Shown piece after piece: positions 43,292-53,302 of a stretch of DNA of 64,000 nucleotides. Numbering within the stretch: the stretch's first letter is position 1; each line of letters begins with the position of its first letter. The stretch covers positions 56,479,866-56,543,865 of the forward strand of contig CM070548.1 in the NCBI GenBank assembly GCA_036346405.1, in the 5' to 3' direction. Position numbers and translations under genes: made by a program. This DNA comes from Phyllostachys edulis (Eukaryota; Streptophyta; Magnoliopsida; Poales; Poaceae). The notes below the pieces were generated by a model. The model worked only from the letters and a program-made list of their open reading frames with translations. It made no database searches and was not told the DNA's origin.

Positions 43292-44390
43292 ACTAAACTG
43301 TCGCATTACGCGCTGCGGCGCGTAAGGCTCCACCATATGTGTGAACACCAGGTGGCAGGTCATCGTCCACAGTAGTATGTCCTAGATGCATTGCACGGAC
43401 AGCCCGTGCGGCGCTACCGTGTGCAAGAAATCATTATACCATGGACACCAGATGATGTCGCTCTCGTGTAATGACTCAAACTCGTTGTGGTACAACGAGT
43501 AGCACCATGTCGGTCTTTCGCTGGCCCAGCGCAGTCTGGCAGTAGTCCACCGTAAGCCCATGGTGGGCCCGTCTACTTGGCCATGCGGAACAGGGTACGG
43601 GTGCGCCGCTATCTCGATGGTCGGCCGCCCAACAGGGAAGTGCTCCCAACTCCATAGCTGCAGGAGCACGTAGCGTAGCGACGACGAGTTGGTACCAGCG
43701 TGATGCTAGCGGAAGGCGTCACACAACCACCCATGTGGCGCAAGGACACCGATCCCCAATCTGTCTTGAGGCATCGACCCGACCTCTGCGTCAACCAAAG
43801 ACTTCGGCCGACGGATGAAGCTGGGGTTCAAAAAATCGCCCTTTGTGGTTGGAAACAGGACCCAACCAAAGAGCTGGAGAAGGTAAGCAACAAGGTACGT
43901 CCTAACGACCTCGTGAGGTGCACCCTGTGGGCATTCGCTGAACTGCCTCAGCCAAGCCCGGGGGACGCCACGTGCACCCTCCGGGAGAGGTTGGCCGACT
44001 TCTTTGCTCGGCTGCCCTTGCGATCCGCACTGAGGGCCCAGAACAAGCGGCTCACCCCAGATCGGGAGACCGGTCAAGAACGAGACGTCCTGCGGGGTGA
44101 CCGTCATCTCACCCCACCAAAAGTGGAAGGTGTGCGTCTCGACCCTCCACCTATTGACAAGTGCCGACAACAGGCTGGCGTCTAGGGTGAACTGGCGTCC
44201 GACGAAGACCATCCTCGCAAGGGGCAACAAGCCCGTGTCCCGGAGGATGGGGACGTAGCTATCGTCCGGACACCAGCAGCCCCCCCTTGCGGCGCCCGGG
44301 CGGAGGGCCATCCGCGTCAGCGGTGAGCCACAACTTGCACCGGTGGTCCTCATCGTAGAAGTGTTCTAGTAGCTCCGGTAGAGATATGGC
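43292..44390 (-). pseudogene. Plant mobile domain (PMD, MAIN/MAIL1-like) gene of the MULE
   Basis: N-terminus LPELLEHFYDEDHRCKLWL (from about 44378), then a frame change in a run of seven C (44280-44286), then YVPILRDTGLLPLARMVFVG, LVNRWRVETHTFHFWWGEMT and VTPQDVSFLTGLPIWGEP, the signature of the aminotransferase-like plant mobile domain. After a TAG at 43706-43708 the same frame continues through LLQLWSWEHFPVGRP to a second TAG at 43382-43384, and on through TCHLVFTHMVEPYAPQRVMR. Both TAGs could be former CAG Gln codons. Host PMD proteins (MAIN, MAIL1) act in silencing and genome stability; the transposon forms have no proven role. The copy is broken. Confidence 0.82.
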
Positions 44391-44719
44391 TTGCAACACA
44401 TGGAATAGAGGGAACATTAGTGAGAAGGCGGCTAATGAACATCAAAGATTGTAAATTAATTGCAGAGTAGTTTTCCTGGAGTGATAAGCTACATGATAAG
44501 CTAGCTTAATTAGATTATGCTCCTCTGTTCTTCGGTGAATGCATTTCTTATTATTTGATTTCGCTTTACGACCAAACTAACACTACAAATTAATGTACAC
44601 TACTTAATTAATTAATTACTACTAATTATTTCATAACTAATAAACACTGTAAGTTAAAAATTATGACCAAACTACCTGCGAACGATGGCGGTAATAACGT
44701 TGAAATGTCCCCAAAAATA

Positions 44720-44835
44720 TAATCGACAGAGCAAGAGAGCGAGCGACTGTGAAATGAAATGAATGAGCGGAAGAGCGAGCGAGCGATTGTGATATGGAAT
44801 GAACTAGCGGAAGAGCGAGCGAGCGACTGCAAAAT
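44720..44835. repeat. About 52-bp tandem repeats just downstream of the PMD TATA box
   Basis: Units of GAGCGAGCGAGCGA(T/C)TG(T/C)...ATGAA...GCGGAA repeat about two and a half times. They lie between the TATA-like box (44864-44856) and the PMD coding start, so they would be in the leader. Confidence 0.7.
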
Positions 44836-44855
44836 AAAATCGCGCTCGCTCCCTC

Positions 44856-44864
44856 TAATTTATA
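44856..44864 (-). promoter_or_regulatory. TATA-like box upstream of the PMD gene
   Basis: The minus strand reads AGCGGCTATAAATTAGAGG about 470 nt before the PMD coding region and on its strand. Confidence 0.45.
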
Positions 44865-45054
44865 GCCGCTGCTCTTAAAGGGAATCCTTATCCTACGCAC
44901 TAATTAATCCATAAATGTCGCCGGACAAAGATTTGATGGATGAGACAACGATGTGACTGGATAACGAGTAATTGATGCTTTTGATGGAAAATTAAGGCAA
45001 ATGGAGGGAGGGCCTCATTCAAATGTTTGGACAAACAACACATGGCACAGACAT

Positions 45055-45570
45055 TTATTAATTCGTACAAACAGGACACTTATACCAAATAGCGATAAAC
45101 ATTTTGAATGAATAAAATAATGAAAAATTTACACAAGCAAGTACACGGTGTCAGGAGGCTCCACAAAAAATTTCATGATTTTTTGGACTCATTTGATATA
45201 TTTTAAAATTCTTTCAGATTTGAGACCTTAACTAACTACCTAACTTAATTACCTAATTATGCTAACTAATGACTAGCTAATGGCTAGCGCAAGGTGGCCA
45301 TGCACCCACGGCGCCAGCACTGAGGTGGCGTGGCTGGGCGGGTGAGGTGGCAGGGCCAGGCAGTTTGGCGGGTGAAGTGGCAGGACGGTGGCCACGCGTC
45401 GACGGGAGGGGCGTTGGCGCACGGTGGTCGTGCGCCAATGCCACATGTCATGCTCCCGGCTGTTGGCACACGGTGGTCATGTGCCAATGACGCCATTTTT
45501 GCTAATACTTGTGTAATACCGTCATATCTGCAAATACTGATCCAAAACGTGCTAGATTAGACAAAACTTC
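45055..45570 (-). repeat. Right terminal inverted repeat of the MULE
   Basis: Inverted match to 40907-41430. Shared phrases include CTAATCTAGCACGTTTTGG, CGGGAGCATGACATGTGGC and TTAGCATAATTAGGTAATTA. Confidence 0.82.
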
Positions 45571-45579
45571 ACCGCACGA

Positions 45580-46673
45580 AGACAAAAGTATACCTCGACA
45601 GTGGGGGCCGTCTTTTTTTTGGCCTGGCCCTCTCGGGCACAATGGGCGGCACGACATGCTTGCATGGGTCGACAGTACGAAAAGGTTCGATGGGATCGAA
45701 GCAGGCACGACACACGGCAAGGAGCCTAGCCCTACGGCCACCGCCACTGTGCGCGTGCCGCCCTGCCACCGTGTGTGTGCCACCCCGCCACCGCCACCTC
45801 GCATGTGTCAACCTACTGCCACCACTACACATTGGTCCTCGCCATCGCCCGCCAGCATGCTCATCGCCCCATGTGCAGCCCGACCACCGCCCAATGCTGG
45901 ATCTGTCGTGGAGAGGAGCAGAAGCAGCCGCGGAGGAGGAGCCATAGTGGTGGGCGGCGGCGCTGGGGGGGTAGGAGAGGCGATGGGGAAGGAGCATAGG
46001 CAGGGGAGCTTGGGCCGTGGAGAGGAGCAGAGGCGGTGGGGAAGGCAGACCCGCAGTGGTGGGCGGCGGCGGCGGGGTAGAAGATGCATCGGGGGAGGCG
46101 GAGCCCGCAACGAAGGCATGTGGCGAGGAAGTGTGGAGAGGGAGAGGGAGGCAAAGAGGGAGGCGGAGAGCCGTTGATGGAGGCGGGGAGGGAGAGAGAG
46201 GGAGGCGGAGTGGGAGAGGAAGAGGGAGGTGGAGTAGGAGAGGGAGGTGGAGAGGGAGCGAGAGGCGGAGAGGAGGGGGAGGAGGAGAGCTGTTGAGGGA
46301 GACCGAGAGAGGGAGGTGGGTGGAGTGCCATTGGCGGAGAGGGAGCTGTTGGGGGAGAGCGAGTGCAACGATGGCAGCGGCAGTGCTTTTTTGCAATGAT
46401 AAGACGGGAAGCACGGCTGCATAGGTGCTCTCTCTTCTCTCGTTACTCTCTAATTTCTAGTTTTGTCCTAATACTACTCGCTAGTCTTCCAATATGTCTA
46501 GCAAGAAGAAGTCAGGAGGGAGAGTAGGAGAGGATGCCCTCACACTCCTAGTCCTCCCCAAGTGGAAGTGCAAGAGCTAGAGATCGATCCTCGCCAACTC
46601 TCCCTGGGCATGGGAGACTATGGAATAGATGACCACCATATGGACAGAACGGGGGGCTTCGAGGATGCCCACT
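45580..46673. other. GC-rich and purine-rich DNA without a recognised gene
   Basis: 45720-46000 is rich in GCCACC/CGCCAC. 46000-46330 is a purine-rich array of GGAGGCGGAGAGGGAG-type units. Long ORFs (up to 281 codons, minus strand) are products of this bias and code only Pro/Ser/Leu-rich strings. A short plus-strand peptide from 46494 (MSSKKKSGGRVGEDALTLL) is protein-like but unrecognised. Confidence 0.45.
46000..46330. repeat. Purine-rich imperfect minisatellite
   Basis: Irregular repetition of GGAGGCGGAG and GAGGGAG units on the plus strand, few pyrimidines over 330 bp. Confidence 0.65.
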
Positions 46674-47436
46674 TGTAACATCCCAAGTTATGTTACCAAA
46701 ATAAAATCGATAAAGTTATTATTTTATTGGATTTTCTGAGATTTAAAAGAGTTTTATTGCTTTTTCTTGAATTCCCTAAAATTTAAAAGTCAAAAATAAA
46801 ATTTATTGAGTTTTCTGGGTTTTTCTTGGATTTAAAGTGAAAAAGAAAACTTAATTAATTTTCTGAATTTTAAAAAGGCTTTTCCTATTTTCTAGAAATT
46901 AAAATAATTTATGTGCAAAAATAAAAGCTAACCTTAAGTTGGGATTAATTCTATTAAGTTCAAAATAATTCAAGGAATTTCTGTGAATTTTTTTTAGAAT
47001 TTTTGAACTCTTTTTTCTATTTTCTAAAAGCTATTTTGATTTGTTGTATTTTTCTGAAATTCAAAAATCATTAAAAAGCCGAAACTCAGTTTTTTGGCCC
47101 GTTTTCTTTTCCCTCAGCCCATTTTACCCGCCGGCCCAACCCGCCTAACCCTCCCCCTCACTTCCATGCGGGACCCACGCGTTAGCCTCACTTCTCTTTC
47201 TTCCTCCTCACTTCATCTTCCCTAAGCCACCAGCGCCATGGCTGCCTCTCGAAGCTCTGCACGGCCACCATTTTCTACCTCCTCCTTCTATTCCAACGTG
47301 CGCATCTTATCCCCCTCCTCTCGCCGCAACCACACCGGCCTTATCCCCTCTTTTCCACACCGCCGTTCCGCTGAACCCATACCGGCAGCCACAAAGCCCG
47401 CGATCCCGATCTCTTCTCCCCTGCCTCCTCCACCCC

Positions 47437-47444
47437 TATAAAAG
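47437..47444 (+). promoter_or_regulatory. TATA box of the Tekay-2 5' LTR
   Basis: CACCCCTATAAAAGGGAGCC, shared with 4866 and 52400. Confidence 0.75.
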
Positions 47445-49848
47445 GGAGCCTCGTGTGCCCCTCTCACTCCTCATTCCATCCCCGCAACTCACCCCTCCTT
47501 CCTCGCTTTATCCTTGCCGGAATTCAAGTTTTCTCGCCGTCGGCCGCGAGCCTCTCCACCGCCTTTAGCACCACTGTCCAAGGCTCTTCGGTGACACCAT
47601 CTCCTCCTCCGACTTCATCGCATCGCGTTCTACCCGGTGCGCCCCTCTACCTCGTCGGAGCATTGCCAGAGCTCCTTCATCACCACCGACCGCATCTCGC
47701 CGCTGCAAATCACCTCGTCGCCGGCCACCACTTCGCGCATAAACGCCGACACCGTGAGCATCTAAACCCCCATTCCCTCCTCTTTCTGATGCGCACCTCG
47801 CCGGCCGCCGGAACACCGCCATTTGCCGGTGACCGTTGGTGACCGTGCGTCGTCGCCCACATGGCACGCCACCTAAGCGCATGTGCTTTGCATGACAGCC
47901 ATGTGGCTGCCCATGTGTGTGCTTGCGTGGCTCAGCCACTGTGCTATGCGCCCGGTCCACCGGGGACCGGCACAAAACCCAGGGACCTAGTCCACCGACT
48001 TGGGGCCCACATGTCATTGACACAAATCATTTACTTTTGAAAAATAATTCTGGCCAAAAACGAAATTCCCTTGCTGACGTCATGCTGACACAATAAATTA
48101 TTTTCCTTTAGAAAAATTAATTCCTTAAATTCTGAAATTCCAATTTTCATCATTTCATGTTATTTTCAATCTTTCGAGAGCCCGTTCTCCTTCATTCGAG
48201 CTCTAATTCAAGTGATTCAAATTCCTAAATTAATGTAAAATCAATATCTAGCTATCTAAACTAAAATTATTTAATTTGGAGTTTATTTGAATTTTTCTTA
48301 AATTTGGCTTATTTTCGCGTATAGATTTCGACGACTTCCGAGAGTCAGATTTCGACGCCATTGCAGAACAACAACTAATTGAGAAAGACAAGTTACATCC
48401 TTTAATCATATTTGAACCCCATTATTTAAAATTATTTAAATTCTGTTTTAAATTATTATTGCATGCTCATTTATATTCAAGTTAATTTAAATTCTGGTTT
48501 TAAATTTATAGTTATTCCCAATTCCATTTGTATGGCCAAATCTTGATATTGAATTGTCCATACCTTTTTACCTTAGATAAAATCTAGTTGATGCAATTGT
48601 ATGAACTAGAACATTTTGGGAAAAATTAGGCTTAGTCATGGTTAGACCCAAAGTTATTCAATTTGGGAATTTTTAGCCAAAAATCGAATGTGATTTAATT
48701 TGTATCCATAGCATTGGTGTGCCATGGAAGTTTATAAATAACTTTCAAAAATGAAATAAAATTATAAAAACTGGTTTGGACTTAGGTAAACTGGATAGTT
48801 GGTGGGTGCAGGTTTATCACGAGCTCAATGCAGTTAATGGTTGAGGCTCAAGGATTGTTTTGGAAGTCACCCAGTCAATTAAGGACTTGTCTGTGAGCTG
48901 CGGATTGTTTAGCCTTTTTATACTACCACAAGTTTGGAGTGGGGACAGACCTGGCTAATTAATTTGCAAAGTTCCACTGTTAGTTGTGTCATGTTGATGT
49001 GTGGGTGTCATGAAGACTTTTTTTTAATACGATCATGGTGCAAGAGGGGGCTTCTGTTTGGCATAAAACTTACGGCAGTGAAACCTTAGCGGGCATAACT
49101 ACTTGGGGATGGCACATTGTAAAGGTCTTGTGATAATCACTTAGTCGCACATCTACGGAAGTGTGTGAGCGGATATTAAAAGCTGATTATCTCTTGTGGG
49201 TAAAGTTGTACAACCTCTGCAGAGTGTCAATCTATTTGAATAGTTGTGTCTATAGTCATGGACATGCTGAGCAAAGCCTTTTGCAGATTAGACTATAGTT
49301 TTGTTTTAAAAATGGTTTGATAAAAATGATTTCATGGAAGTTCATTCCATGTGGGAAATTTGGGCAGAAAGCCTGTTGTAAAGGGGTTAGTTCTTCACCA
49401 TTTTGTGTATGGAGGTTTATTCTACACTCAAGAATTGATGAAAAAAAATAGAATTTGATTTTAATTTTGTTAAACGTGAGGTTTTGAACTTAGTATTGTA
49501 TTTAAAATGTCAAATGTTGCTTTTGCACAAATAACCCTATAAGCCTTCCTTTGATAATATCCATGCATGCTCTGTTATGGATGTAACTTATGGAGTACAT
49601 TTTTGTGCTCACCCTTGCTTAATAAAATGTTGTTCAAAGGAGAAGAACTTCGCTACCGGTGTGGATCTCGACGACTAGGCCATTACCCCAGTCGGATGCT
49701 TGTGGCAGATTAGCTGGGCTCTACTACTTCTTCATCGTCTTCCGCTGTGTTCTTTATTGTTGGCTTGTAAGCCTTTCTTGTAATTAAACTCTGATATTTA
49801 TTAATAAAGTTGCACGATTTATAGATGTTACAATATTTGTTTACTGTG

Positions 49849-49879
49849 TGAACTAGCTACTGATCATGGGACTAGTTCA
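49849..49879 (+). promoter_or_regulatory. Inverted repeat near the end of the Tekay-2 5' LTR
   Basis: TGAACTAG (49849-49856), 15-nt spacer, CTAGTTCA (49872-49879); 40 nt after AATAAA and 41 nt before the LTR end. Confidence 0.6.
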
Positions 49880-49924
49880 GAATATACAGAGGATTTGGGG
49901 GTGTACTCCTGGGTCCGACAGAAG

Positions 49925-49937
49925 TGGTATCAGAGCC
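49925..49937 (+). other. Primer binding site of Tekay-2 (tRNA-Met)
   Basis: TGGTATCAGAGCC, 4 nt after the LTR end. Confidence 0.92.
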
Positions 49938-50494
49938 ATATCGACTATAGGTCGTGACCTAGTTAGAATGGCCGTTAGTTGGAAAACTTCAAAATTATTT
50001 TATATAAGAAACAAAATAAATAAATTGTTCTCTCCTCATCTTTGGTCATCTATCTATCTTTAGCTTCTTCATAGAATTTTTTTTTCACCTAGTTCTTTTT
50101 TCACTATTTTATAATATTAAATGGATCCTCCTTCCCTTAAAAATTTCTATAGATGGTCAATACGTTTCTTAACCATTACGTTCAAGACCACAAGACATGG
50201 AGCCATCAAGCGAGCATCGTCATGCAAGATTCATTGTAGATCATGAGAAGAAGTTGCGATGTCAGACGAGCCATATAGTCTAAGTTTACCAAGACTCATT
50301 CCGTGTATTGAGTCATTTCACCAGATTAAGAGTCTCGATCAATAGAATGTTATATAAAGTTATCAAGTTTCTCTAAAAAGCTTTTGGGTTGCCTATTTCT
50401 TTTGGGAGTGTTGTTTTGCTCTATCCCCTTAGTCTTCTTATTGTCTCTTTCCTAACATTTGTCTTCTTCCCTAACCCTTTGGAGTAACCGGCAG

Positions 50495-51664
50495 ATGGTG
50501 AACACTTGTCGCTTTGAAAGTGGAACCAACGCCAATAATGATGTCTCTGGAAATGGCAGTGCCCCAATTCCACCACCTCCTCCAACTGAAGCACCCGATT
50601 GGCGCCAGATGATGGTCAATCAGTCTCACCTAATTGATCTGCTAGCCCAGTCCCGCAATAACACTTAGAACATTCAGGCAACAGTAGCAGCAACCCATGC
50701 TCCACCTCCACCTCCGCCACCTCAAAGGGCCAACATGTCCGAATTCATGAGGATACGTCCACCAACTTTTTCAAGCAGCACCGAACCTATGGATGCAGAT
50801 GATTGGCTCCAAGTAATTGGTAAAAAACTGGACATCTCACAATGCAGTGATCGTGAGAGAGTTTTGTTTGCTTCTCATCAGCTTATGGGACCAGCTTCCG
50901 AGTGGTGGGATAATTACCATATATCTCACGCTGATGACCAGACCATCACCTGGAATGAATTTGTGCGAGCTTTCTGTTGTGCACATATTTCTTCCGGCAT
51001 GATGACCTTTAAGAAGAAGGAGTTTCGCTCGCTAAGCCATGGAAACCGCTCAGTGAACGAGTACCTGCATAAATTCAATAATTTGGCACGCTGTGCACTA
51101 GAAGATGTTGCAAAAGATAAAGACAAGCAGGAAAGATTCCTTGAAGGACTCAATGATGATCTATTCGTGCAGCTGATTTCCCATGATTATTCTGATTTTT
51201 AGCAGCTTGTCAACAAGGTGATTAGTCAAGAAGGCAAGCATAAGGAGATGGAGAACCGCAAGAGAAGAATGGCTACACAGAAGTTCTACCATGGAAGTAT
51301 CCCTAAAGCTAGAGGAACTTCATCACATCAAGTCAGATTCTAACTAGCAACTTCAACTGAACCACCAGCAATGAACAATCCAGATAGCTTGGAGTCTTCC
51401 AAAACACCCGAGGATGGCCAGCCATAGGACTCATCCTATGTTGCAGGAATCACGTGCTTCAATTGCCATGAGGTTGGGCATTTCGCCTGTAAATGTCGAA
51501 AGAAGCAGCATGCAACAAATCCAGACAACTCTGAAGTTCCAACAGTCAACACCATGCAAGCAAATAAGAAGCTGCAGAATTCTAGAAAAAGACGTATGAA
51601 CAATGTCATAGCTCAGGCCCCGTCAAATGAGGAGCAGGGTACAGACGACGACAATTCCAGTTGA
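50495..51664 (+). pseudogene. gag of Tekay-2, one frame with four stops
   Basis: A 390-codon frame from MVNTCRFESG to TGA at 51662-51664 without frameshift, broken by TAG near 50666, TAG near 51200, TAA near 51342 and TAG near 51425. Domains: Pro-rich N-terminus; Retrotrans_gag capsid domain (PPTFSSSTEPMDADDWLQVI, LFASHQLMGPASEWWDNY, WNEFVRAFCCAHIS, SVNEYLHKFNNLARCA, ERFLEGLNDDL); basic linker; CCHC knuckle CFNCHEVGHFACKC; C-terminal tail NPDNSEVPTVNTMQ. It gives the full-length comparison that shows the capsid deletion in Tekay-1. All four stops are one C-to-T step from CAG or CAA. Confidence 0.87.
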
Positions 51665-51716
51665 AGACCTAGTATTCCCAACTTTCTTTCTAGCCTCTCT
51701 GAATCTCAGGGAGTTT

Positions 51717-53250
51717 TATTACTTTTTCTTGAATTCCCTAAATTTTAAAAGTCAAAAATAAAATTTATTGAGTTTTTGGGTTTTTATTGGATTTAAAGTG
51801 AAAAACAAATTTTAATTAATTTTCTGGATTTTAAAAAGGCTTTTCCTATTTTTCTAGAAATAAAACAATTATGTGCAAAAATAATAGCCAACTTTAAGTT
51901 TGAATTAATTTTATTAAGTTCAAAATAATTCAAGGAATCTCTATGAATTTTTCTACAATTTTTGAACTCTTTTTGCTATTTTCTAAAAGCTATTTTGATT
52001 TATTGTATTACTTGAAATTCAGAGATAATTAAAAATCCCCTTTTCCTTTTTGGGCCAAAACTCAGTTTTTCGGACCATTTTCTTTTCCCTCAGCCCATTT
52101 CACCCACCGGCCCAACCCGGCTCACCCTCTCCCTCTCTCTCCCTCACATCCATGTGGGACCCACATGTCAGCCTCACTTCTCATTCTTCGTCCCCACTTC
52201 ATCTTCCTCGAGCCACTCGTGCCATGGCTGCCTCTCAAAGCTCCACACGGCCGCCATTTTCTACCTCCTCCTTATGTTCCAACGCGCGCATTGTATCCCC
52301 TCCTCCCGCCGCAACCACCGCGGCCTTATCCCCTCTTTTCCGCACAGGCCATCGCAATGCCCGTGATCCCGATCTCTTCTCCTTGGCCTCCTCCACCCCT
52401 ATAAAAGGGAGCCTCGTGTGCCCCTCTCAATCCTCATTCCATCACCGCAACTCACCCCTCCTTCCTTGCTTTCTCCTCGCTGGAATTCAAGTTTTCTCAC
52501 CGTCGGTGGCGAGCCTCTCCGCCACCCCTAGCGCAACTGTCCAAGGCTCTCCGACGACACCATCTCCTCCTCCGTCTTCGTCGCACCGCGTTCTACCCGG
52601 AGCGCCCCTCTACCTCGTCGGAGCACTGTCGGAGCTCCTTCATCGCCACCAATCGCATCTCACCACCGCAAATCGCCTCATCGGCGACCACCGCTCCGCA
52701 CCTAAACGCCGACACCGTGAGCATCTAAACCTCTGTTCCTTCCACTTTCTTATGCGCACCTCGCCGACCACCGGAACGCCGCCGTTTGCCGGCAACCGTT
52801 GGTTGCCGTGCGTCGCCACCCACATGTCACACCACCTAAACACATGTGCATGCGTGGCAGCCTTGTGGCTACCCACGTGTGCACTTGCGTGGCTCAACCA
52901 CTTTGCTACGCGCCCGTGGACCCAATCCACTGACTTGGGGCTCACATGTCATTGACACAAATCATTTCCTTTTGAAAAATAATTCTGATTGAAAATGAAA
53001 TTCCCTCGCTGACGTCATGTTGATGCAGTAAATTCTTTTCCTTTAGAAAAACTAATTCCTTAAATTCTAAAATTCTAATTTTCATCATTTAATGTGATTT
53101 TCAATCTTCCGAGAGCCCGCTCTCCTTGGTTCGAGCTCCGATTCAAGTGATTCAAATTCCTAAATTATTCTAAAATCAAGATCTAGCTATCTAAACCAAA
53201 ATTATTTAATTTATAGTTTATTTGAATTTTTCTTGAATTTGGCTTATCTC
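51717..53250 (+). repeat. 3' LTR fragment of Tekay-2
   Basis: Aligns with 46740-48316 and carries the same TATA box at 52400. The left joint is at CTCAGGGAGTTTTATTAC, fusing the gag-tail DNA directly to LTR DNA. The right joint is at GGCTTATCTCC, after which unrelated DNA with a hAT gene begins. The 301-codon ORF across 52050-52955 is LTR U3/R sequence, not a gene. Confidence 0.82.
52400..52407 (+). promoter_or_regulatory. TATA box of the Tekay-2 3' LTR fragment
   Basis: CACCCCTATAAAAGGGAGCC, as in the 5' copy. Confidence 0.7.
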
Positions 53251-53302
53251 CACCTTGGAGGCTACCTGCTTGTCCACCCCGGACACTGGGTTCGGTTAAT
53301 CA

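Larger units (their letters stand above)
40907..45570 (-). mobile_element. Mutator-like element (MULE) carrying a plant mobile domain gene
   Basis: Long terminal inverted repeats: 40907-41430 and 45055-45570 match in inverted orientation, starting GAGTTTTTGGCTAATCTAGC and GAAGTTTTGTCTAATCTAGC. They are flanked by a 9-bp target duplication with one difference, ACCGCATGA (40898-40906) and ACCGCACGA (45571-45579), the Mutator hallmark. Between them the only recognisable gene is a plant-mobile-domain (PF10536-type) pseudogene on the minus strand. No MURA-type transposase was found, so the copy is non-autonomous. PMD genes travelling in MULE-like elements are known in plants. Confidence 0.88.
46674..49920 (+). 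repeat. 5' LTR of Tekay-2 (3247 bp)
   Basis: Starts TGTAACATCCCAAGTTATG and ends CTGGGTCCGACA immediately before GAAG and the primer site. It contains a TATA box at 47437, the conserved GTGGGTAAAGTTG block at 49196, AATAAA at 49803-49808 and the inverted repeat at 49849-49879. Flanking 5 bp on the left: CCACT. Confidence 0.88.
46674..53250 (+). mobile_element. Tekay-2: non-autonomous gypsy element with gag only, 3' LTR truncated
   Basis: 5' LTR 46674-49920, primer binding site at 49925, gag 50495-51664, then a 3' LTR fragment 51717-53250 that corresponds to 46740-48316. The first 65 bp or so of the 3' LTR with the purine tract and its last 1.6 kb are gone. No pol. It is related to Tekay-1 throughout (LTR blocks, leader, gag termini) but is a different subfamily with a shorter LTR. 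Confidence 0.87.

Noticed and set aside
45569..46422. Minus-strand ORFs of 281 and 204 codons
   Set aside because: They cross a GCCACC/GGAGGC low-complexity tract and code Pro/Ser/Leu strings in several frames at once.
52050..52955. 301-codon plus-strand ORF
   Set aside because: It lies in the GC-rich U3/R part of the Tekay-2 3' LTR fragment. The matching part of the 5' LTR (47100-47840) does not keep the frame, so it is not a coding gene.
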